Assembly: GCF_011057645.1 (NCBI RefSeq)
Contig: NZ_JAALGE010000029.1
Location: 1 to 38,265, forward strand
Length of the DNA stretch: 38,265 nt
Reading direction: 5' to 3'
Source of the DNA: Marisediminicola senii
GTDB lineage: Bacteria > Actinomycetota > Actinomycetes > Actinomycetales > Microbacteriaceae
The translations under genes and the position numbers were made by a program. The notes below the pieces were generated by a model, which was not told the DNA's origin, made no database searches, and worked only from the letters and a program-made list of their open reading frames with translations. Shown one piece after another: positions 1 through 7,275 of the stretch (positions are counted from its first letter, which is position 1; every line of letters begins with the position of its first letter).

Positions 1-1056
1 GTCGGCGACGAGGATCTGCCAGGCGTTCTCGGTGCCCCAGACCTCGGTGTCGGCGTAGTAGTCCCAGAGGCGGTCGTAGGTGACCCCCTCGAGGTCGCGG
101 CCGGGGATGGATGCGACGACCGCCGCGACCGCGTCGGCCGGCGTCTCGTAGCCGAGGTCCTTGGCGTACGCGCCGACGGTGTCGGAGGCGAGCAGGTAGG
201 ACGCGACGCCCTCGGCAGAGCCGTCCCCGGCGCCGAGCGGGCCGCTGGGCAGCACGGCGTAGTCGATGTCGGGCCCGACGGCGAGCGCCATGTTGGTGGG
301 GAGGGTCCACGGGGTGGTGGTCCAGGCGAGGGCCCGCACGCCGGTGAGCCCGAGGGCCTCGGCCTTCGCCCCGTCGAGCGGGAACGAGACCGTGACGGTC
401 TGGTCCTGGCGCATCTTGTAGACGTCGTCGTCCATGCGCAGCTCGTGGTTCGACAGCGGCGTCTGGTCGTGCCAGCAGTACGGCAGCACCCTGAAGCCCT
501 CGTAGGCGAGGCCCTTGTCGTGCAGCTGCTTGAACGCCCAGATGACCGACTCCATGAAGTTCACGTCGAGGGTCTTGTAGTCGTTCTCGAAGTCGACCCA
601 GCGCGCCTGCCGGGTGACGTAGTCCTGCCACTCGCCGGTGTACTTCAGCACCGACTCGCGGGCGACGGTGTTGAACGCCGCGATGCCCATCTCGTCGATC
701 TGGTGCTTCTCGGTGATGCCCAGCTGGCGCATCGCCTCGAGCTCGGCGGGCAGGCCGTGGGTGTCCCAGCCGAAGCGGCGGTGCACCTGGAGGCCGCGCA
801 TGGTCTGGAAGCGCGGGAACAGGTCCTTGGCGTACCCGGTGAGCAGGTGGCCGTAGTGCGGGAGGCCGTTGGCGAATGGGGGGCCGTCGTAGAAGGTCCA
901 CTCCGGGCTGCCCTCGCGCTGCTCGATGGAGGCGCGGAACGTGTCGTCGCCCTTCCAGAACGCGAGGATGCCGTTCTCGATGCCGGGGAAGCTCGGCGAC
1001 GGGGACACGGTGCGGGGCGAGCCATCCGCGGGATTCGATCCCTTGGGGTAGGTCAT
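1..1056 (-). CDS. ileS: Isoleucine--tRNA ligase, N-terminal part (gene runs off the window)
   Basis: Cytoplasmic class I aminoacyl-tRNA synthetase that charges tRNA-Ile. Only about the first 352 residues are present because the 3' end lies beyond base 1. The translation has the class I HIGH signature as HYGH at residues 67-70, within the typical IleS context [13 protein letters not shown], followed by [10 protein letters not shown]. The segment near residue 200 onward ([13 protein letters not shown]) is the start of the CP1 editing domain and carries its Thr-rich motif. The ATG at 1056 is preceded on the minus strand by AGGAG (1065-1061). The gene is headed by a T-box leader, so expression should rise when tRNA-Ile is uncharged. 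The HYGH motif, the T-box specifier and the editing motif agree on Ile rather than Val or Leu. Confidence 0.97.
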   Translation of the reverse strand, partial: MTYPKGSNPADGSPRTVSPSPSFPGIENGILAFWKGDDTFRASIEQREGSPEWTFYDGPPFANGLPHYGHLLTGYAKDLFPRFQTMRGLQVHRRFGWDTHGLPAELEAMRQLGITEKHQIDEMGIAAFNTVARESVLKYTGEWQDYVTRQARWVDFENDYKTLDVNFMESVIWAFKQLHDKGLAYEGFRVLPYCWHDQTPLSNHELRMDDDVYKMRQDQTVTVSFPLDGAKAEALGLTGVRALAWTTTPWTLPTNMALAVGPDIDYAVLPSGPLGAGDGSAEGVASYLLASDTVGAYAKDLGYETPADAVAAVVASIPGRDLEGVTYDRLWDYYADTEVWGTENAWQILVAD

Positions 1057-1058
1057 TT

Positions 1059-1262
1059 CTCTCCTGGACAGACGGTGAGCGCGAGACGCTCTGCTGTACG
1101 AGGACGACGACTGCCCGATCGGGCATCCATCGCGGTACCACCCCGCTTGCCGCCCCGGAGGGTGGCCGCTTGTTCGTTGGCGATGACGGGCCAGCCCCGT
1201 TCGGGTCTACTGGGGAGCCTCGCGGCCCCTGTTCTTCCGAAGACTCCCCGGTGATGGCCGGA
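1059..1262 (-). promoter_or_regulatory. T-box riboswitch of ileS (actinobacterial, ultrashort Stem I, translational type)
   Basis: On the minus strand, the T-box core AAGCGGGGTGGTACCGCG occupies 1148-1131. Its UGGU bulge can pair with the ACCA end of uncharged tRNA-Ile (discriminator A). Upstream, CGGCCATCACCGGGGAG (from 1260) presents an AUC codon at 1255-1253 in a specifier-loop context, followed by a small TCTTCGGAAGA hairpin, as in actinobacterial ileS leaders. A palindrome (TGCCCGATCGGGCA, 1125-1112) follows the core. The leader ends at the ileS Shine-Dalgarno AGGAG (1065-1061) with no poly-U terminator, so control is probably at translation initiation, as established for this class. This element fills the 320-base gap between ileS and the next gene. 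Confidence 0.93.
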
Positions 1263-1322
1263 TCGGTGTCGTTGCTGCAATGGTAGCCGACTCGGTGGGC
1301 CGGCCTCCCGTTCCGGCGCACG

Positions 1323-1336
1323 TGAGATAGCTCTCA
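1323..1336. promoter_or_regulatory. Palindromic box, copy A (TGAGAT-AG-CTCTCA)
   Basis: A 14-bp near-perfect palindrome 40 bp upstream of the Asp-tailed membrane protein gene. Extended by one base each side it reads GTGAGATAGCTCTCAT. The same sequence recurs at 2952-2965 and 5845-5858, each at a gene start within the same two-component block. It is probably an operator for the block's response regulator or for another dimeric regulator. The binding protein is inferred, not shown. Confidence 0.6.
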
Positions 1337-1376
1337 TCTTCACCACGCGTGGGACGGCGCGGGGCAGGATAGATAA

Positions 1377-1772
1377 ATGCGCCGCACCATGATCACGATG
1401 CTGGCGGCACTGGTCGTCGGCGTGCTCGTCGGCGTCGGCGGTGTCTCCCTCGTGCTCGCCATGGTTCCCATCGACCGGGAGGGGCAGGTGCAGGACGTCG
1501 ACCCGATCGTGGTCACCCCCGTTCCCCCCTCCGGGTCCGAACCGCCCGACGGTGCAGAACTGCCTGCCGAACCGGCGGATCCGGTCGATCCCGCGGTGCC
1601 GGCCGAACCTGCGGCACCCGCGCCCGCGGAGCCCGCACCCGCCCCGGCCCCCACCCAGGCCCCCGCGCCGGCACCGGCTCCCGTGCAGGCACCGCCGCCG
1701 GTGAACCTCGACGACGACGACTTCGATGACGACGACGGGGATGACGACGTCGACGACGACGATGACGACTGA
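1377..1772 (+). CDS. Small membrane-anchored protein with Pro/Ala linker and poly-aspartate tail
   Basis: 131 residues of unrecognised family. Residues about 4-30 form one N-terminal hydrophobic segment (uncleaved anchor or signal peptide). They are followed by a short polar stretch, a Pro/Ala/Glu-rich linker (about 45-108), and an extremely acidic C-terminus with 17 Asp in the last 22 residues, broken by single F, G and V. The tail would sit outside the membrane and could bind Ca2+ or other cations; this is inference from composition. The ATG at 1377 has AGGA seven bases upstream. The gene overlaps the following kinase gene by 11 bases, so the two are probably translationally coupled, and it lies behind palindrome copy A. 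Confidence 0.75.
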   Translation: MRRTMITMLAALVVGVLVGVGGVSLVLAMVPIDREGQVQDVDPIVVTPVPPSGSEPPDGAELPAEPADPVDPAVPAEPAAPAPAEPAPAPAPTQAPAPAPAPVQAPPPVNLDDDDFDDDDGDDDVDDDDDD

Positions 1773-2976
1773 CGGCACCGGCGACATCCTGCTCGCGGTG
1801 GCGGAGTCGATCGGCCACAGCCTCGTCGAGGCGCGCACCGTGCAGGTGGAGCCGGGCGCTGGCGGGATCATCAGCGGGCACGAGGTCGTGCTCGAGGCGG
1901 CGGACGGCACCCGGCGCTCCGAGACGGTGTACCTCGAGACCGACCCGCGCAGCACGGATCGTGCCGGGGTGCTGCACCTGCGCGACGACGACACCGGGTC
2001 GGTCGTCGCCGTCTGGCTGTACCCCGCCGACCCCGAGCTGCCCGCGCTCCCCGCCTCGGTGTTCCCCGCAGCCGCGGCCGCCCTCCTCGCGCGGCTCTCC
2101 CTCGACGCCACCGACCTCACCCTCGAGGTCGCCACGTACCGGCCGGGCAAGCGGGCCGTGGTGCGCATGACGACGGCATCCGGCACGTTCTACCTCAAGA
2201 TCGTGCGACCCGCCTCCGCCGCGCTGATCGCCGACGCGCATGCCGGCTGGGCGTCATGCGGCCTGCCGGTGCCCGAGGTACTCGCCTTCTCGCCGGAGGG
2301 GCTGGTGGCGATGTCCCCGCTCGCCGGGGTCGAGGCCGCATCGGTGGTCGGGGCGATCGCCGCAGACGACGCCGCGATCGAAACGACCATCGACGCGATC
2401 CACGCCATCACCACGCGGATCGGCATCATCCCGAGCGATGCCCCCGCCCGCCCGTCGCTGGTCAGCCGCCTCGACTGGTACCTGGGCAGGGCGGAGTGGC
2501 TGGCCGGGTCGGCTGGCATCCGCGACCTCGGCGCGTCGATCGAGGCGCTGTACCGGCGCGGGGGCGACCCGACCCCGAACGTCACCGTGCACGGCGACCT
2601 GCACCTGGCGCAGCTCTTCGTCGACCCGGCCCAGCCGCACCGCATCACCGGGGTGCTCGACATCGACACCAGCGGCACCGGCGATCCGGCCGACGACTGC
2701 GCCGCGCTCTGGGCGCACTGCCACGCCCTCGCGCAGCACCGCCTCGACCAGGGCGACGCACGCGACGCCGGCGCGGCCACCCGTCTCGCGGCGCGCCTGC
2801 AGGCGCGGTGGCCCGGTCACCGGGAACCGGGCCTCGCCGACCGCGCAACGGCGATCGCGGCGACCCAGCTGCTCGGGCACGCCCTCTCCGGCACGATTCC
2901 GGTGGCCCGCGCAATCGCCCTCGCCACCGAACTCGTCGCGATCCGACAGCATGAGAGACCTCTCACCGCCGTATAG
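1762..2976 (+). CDS. Aminoglycoside phosphotransferase (APH)-fold kinase family protein
   Basis: 404 residues. The catalytic Brenner motif is clear: HGDLH at 277-281 (catalytic Asp 279), then VLDIDTSGTGDPADD with metal-binding Asp near 300-302, as in APH/choline kinase-like enzymes. An N-lobe Lys is plausible in FYLKIVRP near residue 150. The roughly 120 residues before the kinase lobe are unusual for a plain APH and have no recognised domain. The substrate is unknown: the family phosphorylates aminoglycosides, small alcohols, sugars or proteins, and nothing here points to antibiotic resistance. I chose ATG 1762, which overlaps the preceding stop at 1772; in-frame ATGs at 1726 and 1741 are possible but lie in the Asp-tail codons. 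The end of the gene contains palindrome copy B and the promoter of the next gene. Confidence 0.85.
   Translation: MTTDGTGDILLAVAESIGHSLVEARTVQVEPGAGGIISGHEVVLEAADGTRRSETVYLETDPRSTDRAGVLHLRDDDTGSVVAVWLYPADPELPALPASVFPAAAAALLARLSLDATDLTLEVATYRPGKRAVVRMTTASGTFYLKIVRPASAALIADAHAGWASCGLPVPEVLAFSPEGLVAMSPLAGVEAASVVGAIAADDAAIETTIDAIHAITTRIGIIPSDAPARPSLVSRLDWYLGRAEWLAGSAGIRDLGASIEALYRRGGDPTPNVTVHGDLHLAQLFVDPAQPHRITGVLDIDTSGTGDPADDCAALWAHCHALAQHRLDQGDARDAGAATRLAARLQARWPGHREPGLADRATAIAATQLLGHALSGTIPVARAIALATELVAIRQHERPLTAV
2952..2965. promoter_or_regulatory. Palindromic box, copy B (TGAGAG-AC-CTCTCA), beside a -10 element
   Basis: Perfect half-sites overlapping the last codons of the phosphotransferase gene. 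Six bases downstream lies TATAGT (2972-2977), a good -10 element for the secreted-protein gene starting at 3061. The palindrome would cover roughly -32 to -19 of that promoter. TCTCAT at 2983-2988 may be an additional half-site. The match to copies A and C includes the flanking bases (ATGAGAGACCTCTCAC). Confidence 0.6.
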
Positions 2977-3060
2977 TCCCCGTCTCATGCGGTGCTCGCA
3001 CCATGGGAGTACAGACGGTCCCGCCCCAGGGACGACACGGACTGAAAGAGGATTCGCACC

Positions 3061-3600
3061 ATGGACTCACGCAAGAAGTGGACCGCCGTCGGCGCCGCAT
3101 CGGCACTCGGCTTCGGCCTGCTCGGAGGGGGCGCCCTCGCGAGCGCCAACGCCATGACCCTGGTCGACAGCACCGGCCGCGACACCGGCATCGCCAGCAT
3201 CACCTCGGTCGGCGACCGCTCCAACGAGTCGCCCGTGCTGCGGCAGGGCGGGCTGGGCTCGGCCACCTCGGCCGGCGTGCCGTCGGACAGCACCCCCGAC
3301 TACAACGCGCCATCGCCGGTGACCCCGTTCGACGAGAGCCGAGCGGCGAACCCGTCCGGCACCCCGTCGGCATCCACCCCGTCCGGCACCCCGTCGGCCT
3401 CGACGCCCGGCTCGGCGACGACGGCGCCCGCGCCAGCACCCGCACCCGCACCCGTACCGGCTCCCGCGCCCCCGGTCGCGGTCGAGCCCGTGCAGCCGGC
3501 GCCGGTCGCCGTCAGCAGCGCCTACGGCGCGGCGTCACCCGCGTCACCCGCGTCGCCCGCCTCTGCCGCATCGGTGTCGTCCCCGCCATCGAACGGGTAG
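3061..3600 (+). CDS. Secreted Ser/Pro/Ala-rich low-complexity protein
   Basis: 179 residues of unknown family. It begins MDSRKKW, followed by a hydrophobic stretch to about residue 30 (ALASANA), a Sec signal peptide or membrane anchor. The mature part contains tandem [18 protein letters not shown] units (about 98-115), an Ala-Pro run (about 122-138) and SPASPASPAS near the end. No cysteines or catalytic motifs are visible. It resembles a cell-wall-spanning or surface filler protein. A good Shine-Dalgarno (AAAGAGGAT, near 3044) precedes the ATG. It has its own promoter (TATAGT at 2972) and palindrome copy B, and sits next to the two-component system, so it is a likely target of that system. 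Confidence 0.75.
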   Translation: MDSRKKWTAVGAASALGFGLLGGGALASANAMTLVDSTGRDTGIASITSVGDRSNESPVLRQGGLGSATSAGVPSDSTPDYNAPSPVTPFDESRAANPSGTPSASTPSGTPSASTPGSATTAPAPAPAPAPVPAPAPPVAVEPVQPAPVAVSSAYGAASPASPASPASAASVSSPPSNG

Positions 3601-3631
3601 CCCCGAACCACCGGCTGCGCTGGGAGGCGGC

Positions 3632-4288
3632 TCAGCGCAGCCGGTACCCCATGCCGCGCAGCGTCTCGATGCGGTCGGCGCCGAACTTGCCCCGCAGGTA
3701 GCGCACGTAGACGTCGACCACGTTCGACCCTGGGTCGAAGTCGTATCCCCACACCCGGCTGAGCAGCTGCTCCCGGCTGAGCACCTGTTCCGGGTGCCGC
3801 AGGAACTCCTCGGCGAGCGCGAACTCCCGCGCCGAGAGGTCGACGCTGCGACCCGCCACCGTGGCCCGGCGCGTGAGCATGTCGAGGCTGAGGTCGTCGT
3901 GCGTGAGCGTCGACGACACGATCTGGCCAGCATCCCGCAGGCGCAGCCGGATACGGGCGAGCAACTCGTCGAACTTGAACGGCTTCGGAATGTAGTCGTT
4001 CGCTCCCCCGTCGAGGCCGGCCACGGTGTCGCCGACCGTGGTGCGCGCGGTGAGCATGATCACGGGCAGCGCCGTGTCGCGCTGCCGCACGCGGCGCAGC
4101 ACCTCGAACCCGTCGATTCCCGGCAGCCCGATGTCGAGCAGCAGGAGGTCGTGCGCGCCGCTCAGCGCCTGGTCGAGCGCTTCGGCACCGGTGGTCACCA
4201 CCGTCGACGTGTACCCGGCGGCACGGAGGCCCTTCTCGACGAACCCCGAGATGCGGTCTTCGTCCTCGGCGATCAGGATGCGGTTCAT
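3632..4288 (-). CDS. OmpR/PhoB-family response regulator
   Basis: 218 residues, the usual length. Receiver domain 1-115: acidic pair E8/D9 in LIAEDED, phospho-acceptor D52 in LLLLDIGLPG, T80 and K102 (IPKPF). Winged-helix DNA-binding domain about 125-218, with the typical SAREFALAEEFLRHPEQVLSR, a VWGYDFDPGSNVVDVYVRYLRGK recognition segment, and the terminal GYRLR. It lies 13 bases downstream of the histidine kinase gene in the same direction, so kinase-first operon order. It probably acts on the three TGAGAG-N2-CTCTCA sites nearby; this is inferred from position. The input signal cannot be read from the sequence. Confidence 0.95.
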   Translation of the reverse strand: MNRILIAEDEDRISGFVEKGLRAAGYTSTVVTTGAEALDQALSGAHDLLLLDIGLPGIDGFEVLRRVRQRDTALPVIMLTARTTVGDTVAGLDGGANDYIPKPFKFDELLARIRLRLRDAGQIVSSTLTHDDLSLDMLTRRATVAGRSVDLSAREFALAEEFLRHPEQVLSREQLLSRVWGYDFDPGSNVVDVYVRYLRGKFGADRIETLRGMGYRLR

Positions 4289-4301
4289 GCGGTGATCCGG
4301 T

Positions 4302-5804
4302 TCATGGCTGGTCTCGGTTCTCGGTCTCGATCTCGGGCGGGGGGTCGGAGTCGTCGATGGGGATCACGATGGCGAACCGCGACCCCGTGCTCGTCGTGGC
4401 GAGGCTCACGTCCCCGCCGTGCGAGGCGGCGATGGCCTTGACGATGGGCAGGCCGAGGCCGGATCCGCGGATGCCGCGGCTCGCGTCGACGCGGCCGAAC
4501 CGCTCGAAGATGCGCTCCTCCGATCCGCGCGGAATGCCGGGGCCGCTGTCGGAGACCCAGAATTCGACCGCGGAGTCGACTTCGGTGCTGCCGATCTCGA
4601 TCACCGTGCCCTCCGGCGAGTACTTCGCGGCGTTGTCGACGAGCTGGAGCCACGCCTGCGTGATGCGCCACGGGTCGAGGGGCATCGTGCGGTGCGCGAT
4701 CGCGCTGAGCACCCACCGGTGGTCGGGCAGCACCGACGCCTTCGCGAAGACTTCGGTGGTGAGGTCGGCCACGTCGGTCTGGATGCGGGCGGGCGCGGCG
4801 GTGGCCGTCTCGGCGAGGGATTCGATGTCGTCGACGAGCCGCGTCATCCGGTCCAGCTCATCGAGGGCGAGCGCCCTGGTGGCCTCGACGTCGGCGACGT
4901 TGGCCGAGTCGACCAGCTCGAGGTGGCCCCGCACGATGGTGATCGGCGTCTTGAGTTCGTGCCGCACGTCGTCGAGCAGCTGCCGCTGGCTGGTCACCGC
5001 GGTGTCGAGCCGCTCGAGCATGTCGTTCACGGTGACCGCCAGGTCGGAGACGTCGTCCCGCCCGTGCACGGCGATGCGCTCGTGCAGCTGGTTGACGGTG
5101 ATGCGGGATGCCGCGGCACGCAGTTGCCGGATGGGGCGGAGCAGCCGGCCCGCCACGAACCAGCCGACGGAGCCGATCGCGATGAGCGCGGCAGTCGCCA
5201 CCGCGGCGTAGGTGGCGAAGCCGGTGTTGAGCTGCTGCAGTTCGACGTCGAGGTCGACCGCGGTCACGTAGATGGCGGTCTCCGTGTCGCCCTCCAGCGC
5301 GATCGGGGTCGCCACGTAGCGCAGGTGCCCGATCGCCGAGAGCGCGGTGCCGATGCGCACCGATCCGTCGCTGGTCTCGTCGACCACCCGCTCGATGAAC
5401 TCGGGGTCGTCTTCGAGGTGGAAGTCGAGCGGGAACCCCGGGATGATCGCGGGAACCCCGTCGATGATGCCCAGCGAGCTCTCGTTCAGCCGCGGGGTCA
5501 CCCGCGCGAGCACACCGCGCAAGGCCTCGGTGGTCGAGGCGTACTGCACGTCGTCAGCGGTCGCCGCGACCGTGCCCTCGCTGTCGGTGACGGGGGCGTC
5601 GCCCGTCACGACGAACCGCGCGGATTCGACGCGGGAGAGCAGCCGGTCGTCGATCTCGGCCAGGGCGCGCTCCCGCTGCAGCAGGTAGGCGGTCGCACCG
5701 GCGACGGTCATGCCGATCGCCGTGACGAGCAGGATGGAGGCCAGGATCCGCGACCGCACCGACCACCGCGGCAGGGCCCGGCGAATTCTGGCCGACTCGC
5801 GCAT
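4302..5804 (-). CDS. Membrane sensor histidine kinase (HAMP-HisKA-HATPase)
   Basis: 500 residues. TM1 spans about 20-43, an extracytoplasmic sensor of about 150 residues follows, and TM2 is at about 200-221. Next come HAMP (about 222-275), HisKA with the phospho-accepting H282 in VRHELKTPIT, and the catalytic ATPase domain with N-box LQLVDNAAKYSP, G1 DSGPGIP and G2 GSGLGLPIVKA. The kinase phosphorylates the response regulator encoded just downstream. The sensor region has no named domain I can recognise. The leader contains CATACT (5816-5811), a possible -10, and palindrome copy C 41 bases upstream of the ATG, which suggests autoregulation. Confidence 0.95.
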   Translation of the reverse strand: MRESARIRRALPRWSVRSRILASILLVTAIGMTVAGATAYLLQRERALAEIDDRLLSRVESARFVVTGDAPVTDSEGTVAATADDVQYASTTEALRGVLARVTPRLNESSLGIIDGVPAIIPGFPLDFHLEDDPEFIERVVDETSDGSVRIGTALSAIGHLRYVATPIALEGDTETAIYVTAVDLDVELQQLNTGFATYAAVATAALIAIGSVGWFVAGRLLRPIRQLRAAASRITVNQLHERIAVHGRDDVSDLAVTVNDMLERLDTAVTSQRQLLDDVRHELKTPITIVRGHLELVDSANVADVEATRALALDELDRMTRLVDDIESLAETATAAPARIQTDVADLTTEVFAKASVLPDHRWVLSAIAHRTMPLDPWRITQAWLQLVDNAAKYSPEGTVIEIGSTEVDSAVEFWVSDSGPGIPRGSEERIFERFGRVDASRGIRGSGLGLPIVKAIAASHGGDVSLATTSTGSRFAIVIPIDDSDPPPEIETENRDQP

Positions 5805-5844
5805 GATCCCAGTATGTCTCGCCGCCGCGCGGCACCCGCGGGCA

Positions 5845-5858
5845 TGAGAGCACTCTCA
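5845..5858. promoter_or_regulatory. Palindromic box, copy C (TGAGAG-CA-CTCTCA)
   Basis: Perfect half-sites, flanked as ATGAGAGCACTCTCAC. It overlaps the stop codon of the APC permease gene and lies upstream of the histidine kinase gene, whose candidate -10 (CATACT) is 29 bases further on. This is the third copy of the motif seen at 1323 and 2952. Confidence 0.6.
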
Positions 5859-7109
5859 CGGAGCGCGCGGCCGCCTGCGCAGAACGACGGCCCGGCCGAG
5901 CACCCCGACCAGCAGCACGGCGATGCCGACGGCGATGGCCTGGGCCGGCAGGGTGGCGACGAGGGTCACGCACCCGATGGCCCCGGTGACGGCGAGCGCG
6001 CGGGGGTACCGGCGCTCCGGCATCCCCTGGGTCAGGGCGGCGATGTTGGCGACCAGGTAGTAGAGCAGCACGCCGAATGACGAGAAGGCGATGGCGTCGC
6101 GCAGGTCGACGGTGAGCACGATGGCGCACACCACGACGGCGAGGGTCGCCTCCGCACGATGCGGGGTCGAGAACCGCGGGTGCACCGCGTCGAGCCAGCG
6201 CGGCAGGTCGCTCTCCCTGGCCATGGCGAGACCGGTGCGGCCGATGCCGGCGACGAGGCCGAGCAGCGCACCGAGGGTGGCGGCACCCGCACCGAACATG
6301 ACCACCGGCACCGCCCAGTCCCAGCCGCGGGTGGTGACCACGTCGGCCAGCGGTTCGGTGGATGCCGCGAGCGCGGGCGGTCCGAGCGATACGAGCGCCG
6401 TGGTCGCGATGACCGCGTAGACGACCATCGCGCCGGCCAGGGCGATCACGATGGCGCGCGGGATGACACGGGCGGGGTCGCGCACCTCCTCGCCCATGGT
6501 CGCGATGCGCGCGTAGCCGGCGAAGGCGAAGAACAGGATGCCGGCGGACTGCAGTACCCCGTAGAGTCCCGCGTCGCCGGTGTCGGTCGACCACGACCAG
6601 GACCGCGATGGCGTCGAGGCCCCCGCGACCACCACGAGCGCGAGCACCGCCAGAACGATGACCACGATGACGCGGGTGACCCTGGCGGTTCGGGTGACGC
6701 CGCGGTAGCCGACGGTCGCCACGCCGATCACCGCTGCCACAGCGATCGGGCGCTCCCAGCCCGCGGGCGCGACGTAGGCGGCGAACGTCATGGCCATCGC
6801 CGCACAGCTCGCGGTCTTGCCGATCACGAAGCTCCACCCCGCGGCGAAGCCCCACCACGGGCCGAGGCGCTCCCGCCCGTACAGGTAGGTTCCGCCGGCG
6901 CGGGGCATCGCGGCTGCGAGCTGCGCAGACGACGTTGCATTGCAGAACGCCACGACCGCGGCGATCGCGAGCCCCCACAGCAGGGCGCCGCCCGCGGCCT
7001 GCGCAGCGGGGGCCAGGGCGGCGAACACGCCGGCACCGATCATCGAGCCGAGTCCGATGACAACCGCGTCGCCCAGCCCGAGTCGTCGGGCGAGAGGCGT
7101 CGAACTCAT
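5856..7109 (-). CDS. APC-superfamily amino acid permease
   Basis: About 417 residues with roughly 12 hydrophobic segments. The first carries the APC signature GLGDAVVIGLGSMIGAGVFAAL, and the loop MPRAGGTYLYGRERLGPWWGFAAGW is typical of amino acid/polyamine/organocation transporters. The substrate cannot be deduced. The length is slightly short of the usual 450-500, with a short cytoplasmic tail ending RRRPRAP. I chose the ATG at 7109 (MSSTPLARR), which has AGGG about 9 bases upstream; a GTG at 7118 is in frame but too close to that site. It lies upstream of the histidine kinase gene on the same strand with a 51-base gap holding palindrome copy C, so the two may be partly co-transcribed. Confidence 0.88.
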   Translation of the reverse strand: MSSTPLARRLGLGDAVVIGLGSMIGAGVFAALAPAAQAAGGALLWGLAIAAVVAFCNATSSAQLAAAMPRAGGTYLYGRERLGPWWGFAAGWSFVIGKTASCAAMAMTFAAYVAPAGWERPIAVAAVIGVATVGYRGVTRTARVTRVIVVIVLAVLALVVVAGASTPSRSWSWSTDTGDAGLYGVLQSAGILFFAFAGYARIATMGEEVRDPARVIPRAIVIALAGAMVVYAVIATTALVSLGPPALAASTEPLADVVTTRGWDWAVPVVMFGAGAATLGALLGLVAGIGRTGLAMARESDLPRWLDAVHPRFSTPHRAEATLAVVVCAIVLTVDLRDAIAFSSFGVLLYYLVANIAALTQGMPERRYPRALAVTGAIGCVTLVATLPAQAIAVGIAVLLVGVLGRAVVLRRRPRAP

Positions 7110-7248
7110 GCGACGCACCCTATGGCATCGAGGCGAACATCATGCGTAGCAGGAGGGCGCGACGGGCGCCAGATCGGGCGCCCGCCCCAGTGCGCCATCG
7201 CGCCCGAAATGGGGGTACAAACCGGGGATGCGATAGTGCGCCGCCGCA

Positions 7249-7254
7249 TACGCT
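7249..7254 (+). promoter_or_regulatory. Candidate -10 (TACGCT) for the GGDEF-EAL operon
   Basis: TACGCT matches the TANNNT -10 form used throughout this window. Transcription would start near 7261, leaving a 15-base leader that contains AGGGG just before the ATG at 7276. No convincing -35 is visible. Confidence 0.35.
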
Positions 7255-7275
7255 GAGCACGGGGATAGGGGTGTG

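Noticed and set aside
4419-6080. Long open frame of 553 codons on the plus strand opposite the histidine kinase
   Set aside because: A shadow of the high-GC kinase gene: Arg/Asp/Gly-rich with no domain, whereas the minus strand encodes a textbook kinase.
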